Positions 1 through 8,659 of a stretch of 64,000 bases of DNA are shown here, piece after piece (position 1 is the stretch's first letter; every line of letters starts with the position of its first letter). The notes under the pieces are model-generated. The model saw only the letters and a program-made list of their open reading frames with translations. It did no database searches and was not told the origin of the DNA. The position numbers and the translations under genes were made by a program. This DNA is from Pedobacter sp. FW305-3-2-15-E-R2A2 (lineage in GTDB: Bacteria; Bacteroidota; Bacteroidia; Sphingobacteriales; Sphingobacteriaceae), in NCBI RefSeq assembly GCF_038446955.1, contig NZ_CP151803.1:4650001-4714000 (forward strand), written 5' to 3'.

Positions 1-210
1 AATACCTCCGACCTTTTCATACCGCAGTATTCCCTTAATGCGCAAGTTTTGAAGCGTGCCGGATGAAATCTTTAGCAGATCTCTGACTTCAGAACTGCGA
101 AGCCACTGTTTGGGTTGCACATCCTCGGATTTGATGGCCTGTTTAATTTCCTGAATAAGTTCGGTCTTGAACTTTAACAGCTCTTCCTTTGTTAGAATCT
201 CGATTTGCAT
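1..210 (-). CDS. Excisionase-like helix-turn-helix protein (partial)
   Basis: The reading frame starts at the ATG at 210-208 and runs off the left edge of the window, so only about 70 residues are visible. A lysine- and glutamate-rich helix (residues 7-28) is followed by a winged-helix start of the MerR/excisionase type, with the pattern WLRSSEVRDLLKIS and then LRIKGILRYEKVGG. In Bacteroidota such small HTH proteins sit in the backbone of conjugative transposons and genomic islands, where they act in excision or regulation. It is the first hint that the left part of the window is a mobile island. The family is clear; the exact role is inferred. Confidence 0.75.
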   Translation of the reverse strand, partial: MQIEILTKEELLKFKTELIQEIKQAIKSEDVQPKQWLRSSEVRDLLKISSGTLQNLRIKGILRYEKVGGI

Positions 211-264
211 ATTGCCTCCGTATTAAGTTTACGAAGCAAATGTGGGCCATAAAGCCCCCGAAAC

Positions 265-291
265 CATGACCAGACGTTTAGCGTGGTCATG
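265..291. repeat. 8-bp perfect inverted repeat, possible operator or hairpin
   Basis: CATGACCA (265-272) pairs exactly with TGGTCATG (284-291) across 11 bases. It lies between the stop of the unknown gene at 312 and the start of the HTH gene at 210. No T-run follows on the minus strand, so an operator for the HTH gene is as likely as a terminator. A second small arm pair, GGGC/GCCC (244-257), lies beside it. Confidence 0.4.
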
Positions 292-311
292 TGCAAACCC
301 TGAACCTGTTG

Positions 312-1070
312 TTATTTTTTTGTACCCTTTACAGGTACAATTTTGAAAATCTTCCGTTCCGATTGGATCGAAGTTCCTTTTACTGGCTCATCATCCTTTT
401 TGCTAACGTAATAATTACGCAAAGTTTCAACGGGTATATCATTACCTCCATGAGAGAAATACCTACTGATCATTCTAGGATAAGCAACTTGGTGATCGTA
501 TTTTAAGAGATTTCCACCACCAGGCACTTCCAGCTTTTCTATTTTTTGGAATAAGTCAATCACTGTGGTTAGATAACCTTCTTTGATCCAAATTTTTTGA
601 GAGACTTCGTATACCTTTAGTGCATCCAAACAGACTTGAAGCTTCTCGATTTCCATCTTTTGTTTTTGAATGATCGCTTCTTTTTCAGCAATTATAATAT
701 GTGCAGGTCTTGCATTCCATTGATCTATGCTATTTAGATACTTCTGAAATTGTTGTAATTTATCAATCCTAAATAAATATCGGTCGTGATAAGTAGAGAA
801 AGGGTCTTTCTTTTTCAAGTTGTCAATTCTATTCTCAACAAATTCCCATACTTTAAAAAAGAAGTCCTCTTCGTTACAAGTATTGTTTTTTAAGGTGTGG
901 GCAAGATGACACCTATAAAAGCTGTCAAAGCTATCCTCCTCCATTTCATATATTTTATTTAGGAAGTGATTATCTTCATATTTCTGCCAAGGTCCTATGA
1001 TATTGCCTACATCATAAGGGTGAGGGAAAAAGTCAAGAAACTTACGGGGCTTAAAATATTTGCTTTTCAT
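312..1070 (-). CDS. Conserved-looking protein of unknown function, 252 aa
   Basis: I do not recognise a named domain. The protein is soluble, with no signal peptide or membrane segment. Residues about 130-150 form a charged helix (repeated K, E and Q) that could be a short coiled coil, and a glycine-rich turn near residues 186-188 precedes a C-terminal basic part. The position between an excisionase-like gene and a VirE_N primase-like gene is typical of hypothetical backbone proteins of Bacteroidota mobile elements. An RteC-like role is possible but the similarity is too weak to claim it. Transcription is the same direction as the HTH gene. Confidence 0.55.
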   Translation of the reverse strand: MKSKYFKPRKFLDFFPHPYDVGNIIGPWQKYEDNHFLNKIYEMEEDSFDSFYRCHLAHTLKNNTCNEEDFFFKVWEFVENRIDNLKKKDPFSTYHDRYLFRIDKLQQFQKYLNSIDQWNARPAHIIIAEKEAIIQKQKMEIEKLQVCLDALKVYEVSQKIWIKEGYLTTVIDLFQKIEKLEVPGGGNLLKYDHQVAYPRMISRYFSHGGNDIPVETLRNYYVSKKDDEPVKGTSIQSERKIFKIVPVKGTKK

Positions 1071-1182
1071 AACCGGAGGTATTGTCAGTTTTAATTCTTT
1101 TAATTATCGTCTTAACGGCACTTGAAATTCCGACTAGACTCTGTCCTTAATTAAGAAAGATATTTAAGACTGAATAATCAAG

Positions 1183-2157
1183 CTAGCTAGGTTTAGTTTT
1201 CATGTTTTTATTCTTTTTATTGAACTCAACATCAAAGCCTCTTTGTTTTGCTAAAAACAGTATAGTAGCAAATGAACTTTGAGATAATCCTCTTAAATAA
1301 CAATTATTAATCAGCTTTTCACTCAACTCTTCATCATGTTTCATACCATCTAATCTGCATAAATCTAAAAAATACTGCCTGCCAAGGCTATGGTTAAAAG
1401 TGTTACTTAATGCATAAGCTACTCGTATCCAATTATTATGATTATCGGTAATAGACATTTTCCTTTTTTTCAAATAATGATAAATCCTTTTGTAAGTGGC
1501 TTTAGATAATTCATCATTTTTAATGTTAGCCTTCAATATCGGCGGTAAAACCTTAATAGCCTTGTATTTTGACTTCACTTCTTTTATAACATCAGACAAA
1601 TAGATTTGGTCAAAAGGCACGCAATCATAATTAATTTTAATATTAGGATCATGTGAAACAAAACACAACCTGGGTATATCGGAACCAGACGTATCTACTT
1701 CGATATTATATTTCGTTCTATAATAATGAACAGCAGCTGCATACACACTTTTATGATCATCTTTACTTTGATTATTTACTATTAAATACTTAAATCCATC
1801 AGCAGATGGAGATAGCCAAACAGCTAACACATAAGGATCATTTGACAATATATCTTTTATATAATCTAAATTCGCTCCAACTTTATCAATATCCATAATT
1901 ATTAGGGAGCTGTATGATTTTAAATTTAAAATACTACGGCTTGGAAAAAATGTTCCTGAAAAAGTTACCGCTGGAAGAGTTTCTTTAAATAAAGTATATT
2001 TTTCAAATTCCCTAGCGCTATATAATGCTCTTGCTTCATCAAGTTTTGATTTAAAAAAATCACCACCAAAACTATTAAGAATGGCTTCCAAACTATATTC
2101 TTTGAAGTCTGTGCCAAAAGGCTGTGCGTAATAACCTACTTTTAATTGTCTGATCAT
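1183..2157 (-). CDS. BT4734/VirE_N and PriCT domain primase-like protein
   Basis: The N-terminal two thirds (about residues 40-190) match the VirE_N/BT4734 family: a helix with SAREFEKYTLFKETLP, then FSGTF, the acidic MDIDKV motif (DxD), PSADGFKYLIV and the DTSGSDIPRLCFVS strand. This family is related to archaeo-eukaryotic primases. Residues about 240-310 fit a PriCT-type helical domain (NNWIRVAYALSN to ILFLAKQRGF). It normally serves replication of mobile elements, usually next to a helicase domain that is missing here. It is divergent from the reverse transcriptase at 2254, with only 96 bases between the starts. Whether it primes DNA for the element or works with the reverse transcriptase is unknown. 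Confidence 0.8.
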   Translation of the reverse strand: MIRQLKVGYYAQPFGTDFKEYSLEAILNSFGGDFFKSKLDEARALYSAREFEKYTLFKETLPAVTFSGTFFPSRSILNLKSYSSLIIMDIDKVGANLDYIKDILSNDPYVLAVWLSPSADGFKYLIVNNQSKDDHKSVYAAAVHYYRTKYNIEVDTSGSDIPRLCFVSHDPNIKINYDCVPFDQIYLSDVIKEVKSKYKAIKVLPPILKANIKNDELSKATYKRIYHYLKKRKMSITDNHNNWIRVAYALSNTFNHSLGRQYFLDLCRLDGMKHDEELSEKLINNCYLRGLSQSSFATILFLAKQRGFDVEFNKKNKNMKTKPS

Positions 2158-2253
2158 ATAATTATAGAAATAAAAGTATAAATTTATGGCGAGGGTAGCG
2201 AAACTTTTATTTAGAAGTTAATTAAAACTCAACCTGCTAGTTCGCTGGTCAAT

Positions 2254-4128
2254 ATGCGTAAGGATTTTTATTCCTTAACAAGAGAAACATGGTTTAAAAC
2301 CAACCACAACATCGAAGTAATTCCTTTAGCCGCTGCCCTCTTTAATTTAATGAAAGATTTTGAAACTTATTTTGAGTTCTATAGCGTTTTAGAACAACTA
2401 GTAATTGCCAGGTCAAAAATCGCTTTTTATATACACAAACATTCTTACTTAGATAAGTATGTAAAAGGACAAGCATATAACATTAGAGATACCATAAAAA
2501 ATCAAGAAATTGAAACAATATGTGAGTTGTTACCTCCACGAAAGGAATGGTCACGCCCTACTTCATATGCAGACAGAAAAGCATTTGAATCAACAATAGA
2601 ATTAAACCAAAAATCAATTAAAAATCGTGTTCACCATGTACATCGCCTTTTTACAACAAAACAAATAGATTTTTTATCAACGCCATTGTGGTACCAACGA
2701 CTTCGAAGATTTATTTTCAACCTGAATATATATGTATTTCAGAACCCAAATTTAATAATTGCAGAGCCTTCAATAATTCCAGCCAGAAAACCGCCATATA
2801 GCAAAACGGATAAAGTCCGAAGGCCATTGGCCAAATTCAAAATTGAGGATAAAATTATATTGAGCCTAACAAATAAGTATCTTACAAAGATATTCGATCA
2901 CATTTTCCTAGATTGTTCATTTGCTTTTAGATCTAGAAATTCATTTTCTAATGTTCCAACATATAACGATGCCGTAAAATTTCTCCAGAACTTTAGGAAA
3001 GAAAATATTCAAATTCCATTGTATGTCGCAGAATGTGACATAAAGAAATTTTTTGATTGTGTAGATCATAAAATAGTATTGAGCAAATATAATTCCGTCA
3101 AGAAAAAACTAAAATTAGAAAAACTCGAAATCCACCCCATCGCAGAAATCGTTTTCAAAGCTTATTTAAATTGCTATTCATTCAATTCTAGTGTATATCC
3201 ACTTAATATGAATCAAAGCTATTGGGATCATATGAAGGATAATATCGGTCACTTCGAATGGACTATTGAATTAGATACCAAGTTTCAATCAGGAGATTTA
3301 GTTTCTGAAAGAATTGGCATTCCACAGGGAGGTGCACTTTCTGGGCTAATAGTAAACTTGATTATGCATGATTTAGACTTGTCTATTTTTGACTGTAAGA
3401 AATGGAATAAAGAATATTTATACCTCAGATATTGTGACGATATGGTAATTGTTCATAGATCACATGAAGAATGCGATAAACTCTTTAAAACATATTTTGA
3501 AAATCTTAAACTACTAAACCTAATCCCTCATCTCCCTCCCAAATTAGAGTTATCCTATTCAAAGTCATTCTGGGGAAAAAGTATTAAGTCTAGAAATGTT
3601 TATCATTGGACGGATAAAAAACATAAAATCCTCCCACATTCACCTTGGGTTAGCTTTTTAGGATATATGATTAAAGACACAGCAGAATTAAAAATCAGAA
3701 AAAGTTCTATAGAAAAACAAGTTTTAAAACATAATTCTGAGTTACAAAAGGTTATAAAAAAACTTGAAAAGTGCTCTAATTTTGATCTAATTAATCAGGA
3801 ATTGAGTATTATAAGGAGCTTTGAAAGCAAGTTAGTATCTATGGCTGTAGGAACTGTTAACATTGGCAACTACAAAAACGAGCCTTTAAAAATGTGTTGG
3901 GGTGCAGGATTTAAGTTAATTGACAGTAATAAGTACATAGAACTGCAACTCAGAAAATTAGATTCATCTAGAAAAATTGTTATTTCTAGATTAAAATCAT
4001 ACTTTAACGAAAGGGAGATAGAGCACGTTAAAAATGAAGATGAAGATCCACCAGAGAGAATTTTAAACTATAATTATCCCTATTCTTTTTTTAGTCTGCT
4101 TGATCGACCAAAAGATATTGTAAAATGA
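2254..4128 (+). CDS. Reverse transcriptase of the UG/Abi (DRT-like) kind, 624 aa
   Basis: The RT core is plain: KVRRPLAKFKIEDK (residues about 187-200), the acidic strand AECDIKKFFD with catalytic D262, GIPQGGALSG (about 354-363), YCDD at 393-396, a SKSFW strand near 436 and FLGYMI near 468. About 70 residues are inserted between motif A and PQGG, and the first 180 residues and last 140 residues are helical extensions of unknown function. There is no maturase X or HNH domain, so it is not a typical group II intron protein, and I see no msr/msd-like RNA or DGR repeats. Stand-alone RTs of this size in islands are often anti-phage (DRT) enzymes. The DNA is strongly AT-rich. I cannot assign a UG subgroup. 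Confidence 0.85.
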   Translation: MRKDFYSLTRETWFKTNHNIEVIPLAAALFNLMKDFETYFEFYSVLEQLVIARSKIAFYIHKHSYLDKYVKGQAYNIRDTIKNQEIETICELLPPRKEWSRPTSYADRKAFESTIELNQKSIKNRVHHVHRLFTTKQIDFLSTPLWYQRLRRFIFNLNIYVFQNPNLIIAEPSIIPARKPPYSKTDKVRRPLAKFKIEDKIILSLTNKYLTKIFDHIFLDCSFAFRSRNSFSNVPTYNDAVKFLQNFRKENIQIPLYVAECDIKKFFDCVDHKIVLSKYNSVKKKLKLEKLEIHPIAEIVFKAYLNCYSFNSSVYPLNMNQSYWDHMKDNIGHFEWTIELDTKFQSGDLVSERIGIPQGGALSGLIVNLIMHDLDLSIFDCKKWNKEYLYLRYCDDMVIVHRSHEECDKLFKTYFENLKLLNLIPHLPPKLELSYSKSFWGKSIKSRNVYHWTDKKHKILPHSPWVSFLGYMIKDTAELKIRKSSIEKQVLKHNSELQKVIKKLEKCSNFDLINQELSIIRSFESKLVSMAVGTVNIGNYKNEPLKMCWGAGFKLIDSNKYIELQLRKLDSSRKIVISRLKSYFNEREIEHVKNEDEDPPERILNYNYPYSFFSLLDRPKDIVK

Positions 4129-4145
4129 TCTTTTGGTCATTTTAC
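4106..4145 (+). terminator. Overlapping alternative hairpins at the RT stop codon
   Basis: GACCAAAAGAT (4106-4116) pairs exactly with ATCTTTTGGTC (4128-4138). GTAAAATGA (4120-4128) pairs exactly with TCATTTTAC (4137-4145). The two stems share bases, so only one can form at a time. No long T-run follows, so it may be a weak terminator or an RNA 3' end. Confidence 0.5.
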
Positions 4146-4445
4146 TGAGATTGTAAGAAAAAAGAATTACCTAGTTTTCGTGTCTGAATGTTCTCCGCAA
4201 GAATCTATTCCCCATGCCTCCTAAAATCCTATTCTTATTATTTATATTTGTTTAATGTTATTAGAACAAATGCAATCTTAAATTAAAAATACTACTGCTA
4301 GTAAACGCTGAGAATTAAAACATCTTGTCGATTTGAGTTTTACCCAATGAATCAAAGAGGTTAATTTCGATACAACAAGTGCGAATTGATCAACAAAAAT
4401 TGGCTTTACAGTTACTAAATAATAAAACTTAACAGCAACTTTAAA
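4146..4445. other. Non-coding spacer between RT and ParB-ATPase genes
   Basis: About 300 AT-rich bases with no convincing reading frame. It must hold the promoter of the ParB-ATPase/TOPRIM pair unless that pair is co-transcribed from the RT gene. It is also a possible place for a non-coding RNA used by the RT, but I see no strong conserved fold or repeat. Confidence 0.4.
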
Positions 4446-6572
4446 ATGGAAAGTGAAAGAATTAAAACGCATATTATAGACTTATTATTAGATCCTAACA
4501 ATTATAGATTTATTGATAGACAAGATTATAAAGCTGTTCCGAATGAAGATGTGGCGGATACACGTATTCAACAACGTACTTTTAACTTTATTGCTGGAAA
4601 AAATAATGAAAACATATCAGATCTAATAATCAGCTTTACTACTAACGGCTTTTTAGATATTGATCAGATCCAAGTAAAAAAGGTTGATGATAAATATTTA
4701 GTCCTTGAAGGTAACCGTAGAATCACAACACTTAAATACTTATATGACGAATTTGAAAAAGGAAATGATGTAGGAAAGTTAGTAGAAAACGACTTTACTA
4801 ACGTCAATCTTGTTGAAATTAAAGATGAAGACCCGGTTCAGCACCTCATAACTATGGGATTGCATCATATAAGTGGTAAGAAAAGATGGAACGCAGTCAA
4901 TGAAGCTCAATTAATTTATGATTTAATATATACACATAACAAACAAGAAAATGAAGTTTGTGATTCACTAGGAATTTCAAAATTTGCATTAAGGCGGAGC
5001 ATTAGGACACTTTCACTTATTAAGCAATATAAGGAAAGTGACTATGGTGATCAGTTTCTTCCTCCTATGTATACTATTTTTGAGACAGTTGTTGGGTCTC
5101 CAATAATGAAAGAATGGATTGGCTGGGACGACGAAGAATATCGTGCAACTAAAGATGCGAATGTAGAACGTTTCTTTAGTTGGATTTCAAGAAGTGACGA
5201 AACTGAACTAACTGACAACGGAGAAGAAGTCAAACTAAAGAAGGACCCTATCATTACTCAATATAGGCAAATAAAAGAAGTAGCCTCTTTTATTACAGAT
5301 TTCAAGGCTATAAATAGAATGGAAGAAAGCAGGAGCATTGCAGAAGCCTATAGTTTTAGTGATGCAATTGGTGAAGCTAAGCTAAGGAATGCCATTGAAA
5401 ACATTAAGGGATCAGCAAAAGTGGCCTTTAATTTTAATGAATTCATGACACCCTCAGACTATGAAGATATCAATAATGTAAAACTAAAATTAGATGCGTT
5501 AATTCCGATGCAACAAGCATTAATTCTAATTAATGAGAAAAAAGCCGCTAAATATTTTGAAGCAGTTAAGAATCAATTCAGCACATTTCACATTGAGCAA
5601 TATCGGAAATTGAAAAACATTGACGTATCCAATATTAAACGCATTAACATTTTTGCGGGTGGGAATAATATGGGAAAAACTTCCATGTTAGAAGCATTTT
5701 ATCTTCTCTCGCAATTGAACGATATAAACACCTACTTCGATTTAGAAAAATATAGAGGTAAATTTTCAAATGAGTTCCATTCTGTTTGGATGGATAAAAA
5801 TTTCATCAGTGATATTGATTTATCAGGGAAATTCAATGATAGCTCAACGTCATTAAAAATTAAAACCGAAGCTACAGAAGAAGACATTGAAAGAACTGGC
5901 TATTTGTCAACAATTATTTCCGAAGCGATTGTTGCAGATTCAATCTTCACAAGTAGTATGCATCTTTATTCAAATAAAGAACCTGAATTACGCTTTACAT
6001 CCTCCCGCATATTGTGTAAATCTGCTTTTACAAGTCCTTATAGGTATAATAGTTCGTTACTGCAAACTGCTCATACATCAGCTGTTAAAGAAGGTTATTT
6101 TGAAGAGGTAAAGAATTTTATTAGAAAAAAACTAGATCCTTCGATAAAAAACATTGAATTAGTAAGTGAGGCGGGAGAAAATAGGTTTATGGTTTCTACG
6201 GAAAATGCAGAAAAGCCAATAGACTTGACGAAATATGGTGAAGGTTTACAAAGAGTCTTTGAAATAGCGTTGTTGCTTGGCTACTGCCGTGATGGGATTT
6301 TATGCATCGACGAAATAGATAGCGCCCTCCATAAAAGCCTATTAATTGATTTTACTCAATTCATTCAAGAAATGGCTGAGAAATTTAATGTTCAGATATT
6401 TCTTTCCACTCATAGTAAAGAATGTATAGATGCATTTGTTGAAAATGAATATCCAGATGACGATCTTACCGCTTTTGCTTTAACTGAGGAAAATGGAAAA
6501 ATATTATGCAAGTATCTGGAAGGAAACAAATTAAAACAACTAGTTGAATCCATAAATTTAGACATAAGGTAA
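4446..6572 (+). CDS. ParB/Srx-like domain fused to AAA15/OLD-type ABC ATPase
   Basis: Residues 1-130 look like a ParB N-terminal domain: a positional helix, then YLVLEGNRRITTLKYL with the EGNRR box at 88-92. Residues about 165-195 form an HTH-like segment (SLGISKFALRRSIRTL). The second half is an ABC/AAA15 ATPase: Walker A GGNNMGKTS (405-413), a YGEG signature-like turn near 597, Walker B ILCIDEID (618-625) and the H-loop STHSKEC (654-660). It stops in TAA directly followed by the ATG of a TOPRIM gene, so the two are translationally coupled. AAA15 plus TOPRIM pairs are known in PARIS and OLD/Gabija-type defence. The ParB-like front end is unusual and may sense a nucleotide or DNA. Function as defence is inferred. 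Confidence 0.85.
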   Translation: MESERIKTHIIDLLLDPNNYRFIDRQDYKAVPNEDVADTRIQQRTFNFIAGKNNENISDLIISFTTNGFLDIDQIQVKKVDDKYLVLEGNRRITTLKYLYDEFEKGNDVGKLVENDFTNVNLVEIKDEDPVQHLITMGLHHISGKKRWNAVNEAQLIYDLIYTHNKQENEVCDSLGISKFALRRSIRTLSLIKQYKESDYGDQFLPPMYTIFETVVGSPIMKEWIGWDDEEYRATKDANVERFFSWISRSDETELTDNGEEVKLKKDPIITQYRQIKEVASFITDFKAINRMEESRSIAEAYSFSDAIGEAKLRNAIENIKGSAKVAFNFNEFMTPSDYEDINNVKLKLDALIPMQQALILINEKKAAKYFEAVKNQFSTFHIEQYRKLKNIDVSNIKRINIFAGGNNMGKTSMLEAFYLLSQLNDINTYFDLEKYRGKFSNEFHSVWMDKNFISDIDLSGKFNDSSTSLKIKTEATEEDIERTGYLSTIISEAIVADSIFTSSMHLYSNKEPELRFTSSRILCKSAFTSPYRYNSSLLQTAHTSAVKEGYFEEVKNFIRKKLDPSIKNIELVSEAGENRFMVSTENAEKPIDLTKYGEGLQRVFEIALLLGYCRDGILCIDEIDSALHKSLLIDFTQFIQEMAEKFNVQIFLSTHSKECIDAFVENEYPDDDLTAFALTEENGKILCKYLEGNKLKQLVESINLDIR

Positions 6573-7472
6573 ATGCCGGTACAAATTATTTCTGTTCTCT
6601 GCGAAGGGCCACACGATGTTGCCTTTATTGAAAGAATCCTAAAAACTATTGGTTTTAAAAGTAATGAGTCTACCAAAATTGGACAATTTCCTCCTCCATT
6701 TAATAGCTTATTACTAAACGAAGCATCGAAAACAAATATTGAACAGTTGAATTTAACGGAGATGAGAAGAAATCTTCTTCCGTCAAATACACTAAAAAAA
6801 GAGGATAATTATATCTTTTTATATTCTCTCGGAGGAGATAGTAAGGCTGATTCAAGAATTAGAATTTTGCAAGAACTTAGAGGCTTTATTACAGAGGCCG
6901 AAGAGATATCAATATTACCAGCAGACACAAGTATATCTCTGGTTTATTTTTTTGACGCTGATGACCAAGGAGTTGACAACAGGATTTCTTATATAAATAG
7001 AGAAGTAAAAACGGCTTTACCTGAAATTGAAAATGATCCTTTTGAATTCAACGGTGATTCTCATTCCATTTCTAAACTTAAATTGGGAACCTTCATTTTC
7101 ACCGATAATAGCAATGTAACTGGTAAGTTAGAAGATATTCTTGTCCCTTTAATGAAGCAAGGAAATGAAGTAAGTTTTGATGCAGCAGATAAATATTTAT
7201 TGACTCATCACGAAGATGCTAGATTATTTCCTTTGAAACTAAATGCACATCCAACCACATCTGTTATTACGGAAGCTCGTAGTGTCAGGCTTGGCGATAA
7301 AAAGAAGTTTGATCCACAGAAGTCTTTATTGGGTACAGTTGGTCAATTACAAAGATCTGGAAAATCAAATGTAGTTTGTATTAGCGATTCTGATTATTTA
7401 ACACTAGATAAAATAATAGCGAGTACAAAGTGCCAGGAAATAATTATTTTCTTTAATGCTTTTATCATATAA
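6573..7472 (+). CDS. TOPRIM-domain protein, effector partner of the ParB-ATPase
   Basis: The N-terminus has the TOPRIM glutamate in LCEGPHDVAFIERIL (E11) and the acidic motif YFFDADDQGVDNR gives D128 and D130 in the expected order. This matches DUF3226/DUF4435-like TOPRIM nucleases. The ATG follows the ATPase stop codon with no spacer, which argues for a fixed-ratio complex. In PARIS, the ATPase holds the TOPRIM protein until a phage trigger releases it, and a similar arrangement is reasonable here. The C-terminal 100 residues have no motif I know. The end IIIFFNAFII is hydrophobic but short. Nuclease activity is inferred. Confidence 0.8.
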   Translation: MPVQIISVLCEGPHDVAFIERILKTIGFKSNESTKIGQFPPPFNSLLLNEASKTNIEQLNLTEMRRNLLPSNTLKKEDNYIFLYSLGGDSKADSRIRILQELRGFITEAEEISILPADTSISLVYFFDADDQGVDNRISYINREVKTALPEIENDPFEFNGDSHSISKLKLGTFIFTDNSNVTGKLEDILVPLMKQGNEVSFDAADKYLLTHHEDARLFPLKLNAHPTTSVITEARSVRLGDKKKFDPQKSLLGTVGQLQRSGKSNVVCISDSDYLTLDKIIASTKCQEIIIFFNAFII

Positions 7473-7805
7473 AAAAATCCTCTAGCATTTGTTGCTACAA
7501 TCACTTTCTAAAACCAAATAAAGAGAATTTTAAGTTGGGCCATTTTTTAGTTTTAATTCCAACATAATGATAGCTGCATAAATTTATTACCTCACCAGAC
7601 TTTATTCCGATAGGGAGCTTTATTTAGCCATCGAGGCTTACCTATAAAGCAAACTTGTTTTTAGGAAATTGGAAATAGACCATTGTTTAGGTAAAGAGCG
7701 CGGCATTTTCAGATATCATTAAGACCATCAACCGGAGTTGTTTGAAATCGGAAAGAGTGTCGAAGAAATTTGAATCACTAAAATTCGGACGTAAAAGCAA
7801 AAGAG
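7473..7805. other. Gene-free stretch with a decayed reading frame
   Basis: No intact gene. From about 7636 the plus strand reads in codon-like fashion (LAIEAYL, then KLEIDHCLGKERGIFRY, then PELFEIGKSVEE) but with three in-frame stops before the GNAT gene, and a frame change gives KFESLKFGRKSKR at the end. It looks like the remains of a small gene; the family is unknown. Confidence 0.3.
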
Positions 7806-8504
7806 ATGAGCCAAATCACACATGAAATCAGTTTTCAACCAGATCAAGTACAGATTGAGCAATTAAAAAGCTGGATGATTTCCGAGAACAAACAGCGAAC
7901 CGGTTTCGTCCATGATCTCAGTATAGTGACTAATCATTCTATTGAAAACAGCCTTGCGACGATCACATTAGCAAATGACGTTATCGGATTTGTAACATGG
8001 GATATTTTCAAAAGAACGGGATATATCGCAGTCGCAGCGGTTGCACCTGAATATCGTCGGTCTGGAGTTGGCCGCTATCTTATTGAGGCATTATGTGCAC
8101 GTTTGTTGCAACAGGGAGTACTTGCACTCTATTTAGAATGTGCTCCGGCTATATCAGAGAAATTTTGGCGAAAAATGGGTTTTCAGAAAATGCCAGCTAC
8201 TAAATGTTATGGTAATAGCGATTCCCCTAAGCTATACAAAATACTTTTACCAGTGCAGACACAAAGTGTTTCCGCTGCTCCATATATACAAATATACGAA
8301 TGGGGAAGCAAAAAGAAACTGCGTTGGCCGCTTCAGTACAAATCGAATACAAATGAACTGGTTCAACCGATCATTATGCCTGTTGCCGGTGACTGGTGTA
8401 TTGAGTATGTTAAATCAGAAGTACCTGAACGGCCAGAAAAAGTAAAAAACTTCCTGTCGGGTAATTATTTTGATGATCCGTTCCTTATTATCATCTCACT
8501 TTGA
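7806..8504 (+). CDS. GNAT family N-acetyltransferase with extra C-terminal domain
   Basis: Residues about 1-150 form a GNAT fold. The acetyl-CoA binding motif A is clear in VAPEYRRSGVGRYLIEAL (Q/RxxGxG/A form RRSGVG), followed by LYLECAP and the FWRKMGFQKMP motif B strand. GNAT enzymes move an acetyl group from acetyl-CoA to an amine; the substrate cannot be read from sequence. The last 80 residues (from about KILLPVQTQ) are not part of a standard GNAT and contain a tryptophan-rich strand pair. No operon partner: it is separated by gaps from the TOPRIM gene and faces the helicase gene tail to tail. A role in the defence island is unproven. Confidence 0.8.
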   Translation: MSQITHEISFQPDQVQIEQLKSWMISENKQRTGFVHDLSIVTNHSIENSLATITLANDVIGFVTWDIFKRTGYIAVAAVAPEYRRSGVGRYLIEALCARLLQQGVLALYLECAPAISEKFWRKMGFQKMPATKCYGNSDSPKLYKILLPVQTQSVSAAPYIQIYEWGSKKKLRWPLQYKSNTNELVQPIIMPVAGDWCIEYVKSEVPERPEKVKNFLSGNYFDDPFLIIISL

Positions 8505-8659
8505 ATTTACTTGAAGCTGATCGTTAATCCGAAATACTGCGGATTGGAGAAGGTTGCTAGTGTAAACCGTCCCCTGCACTTTTATTGCCTTTCCAATGGC
8601 CCCTTCAAAAGGAGCTATACATAATCAATTCATAATGTTAAAATAAGTGCTAAATAAAT

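Noticed and set aside
2158..4128. Retron
   Set aside because: The RT lacks the retron pattern I would expect, is much longer, and the 96 bases upstream show no msr/msd-like inverted repeat.
2254..4128. Group II intron maturase or diversity-generating retroelement RT
   Set aside because: No maturase or HNH domain and no intron ends; no template/variable repeat pair was seen nearby.
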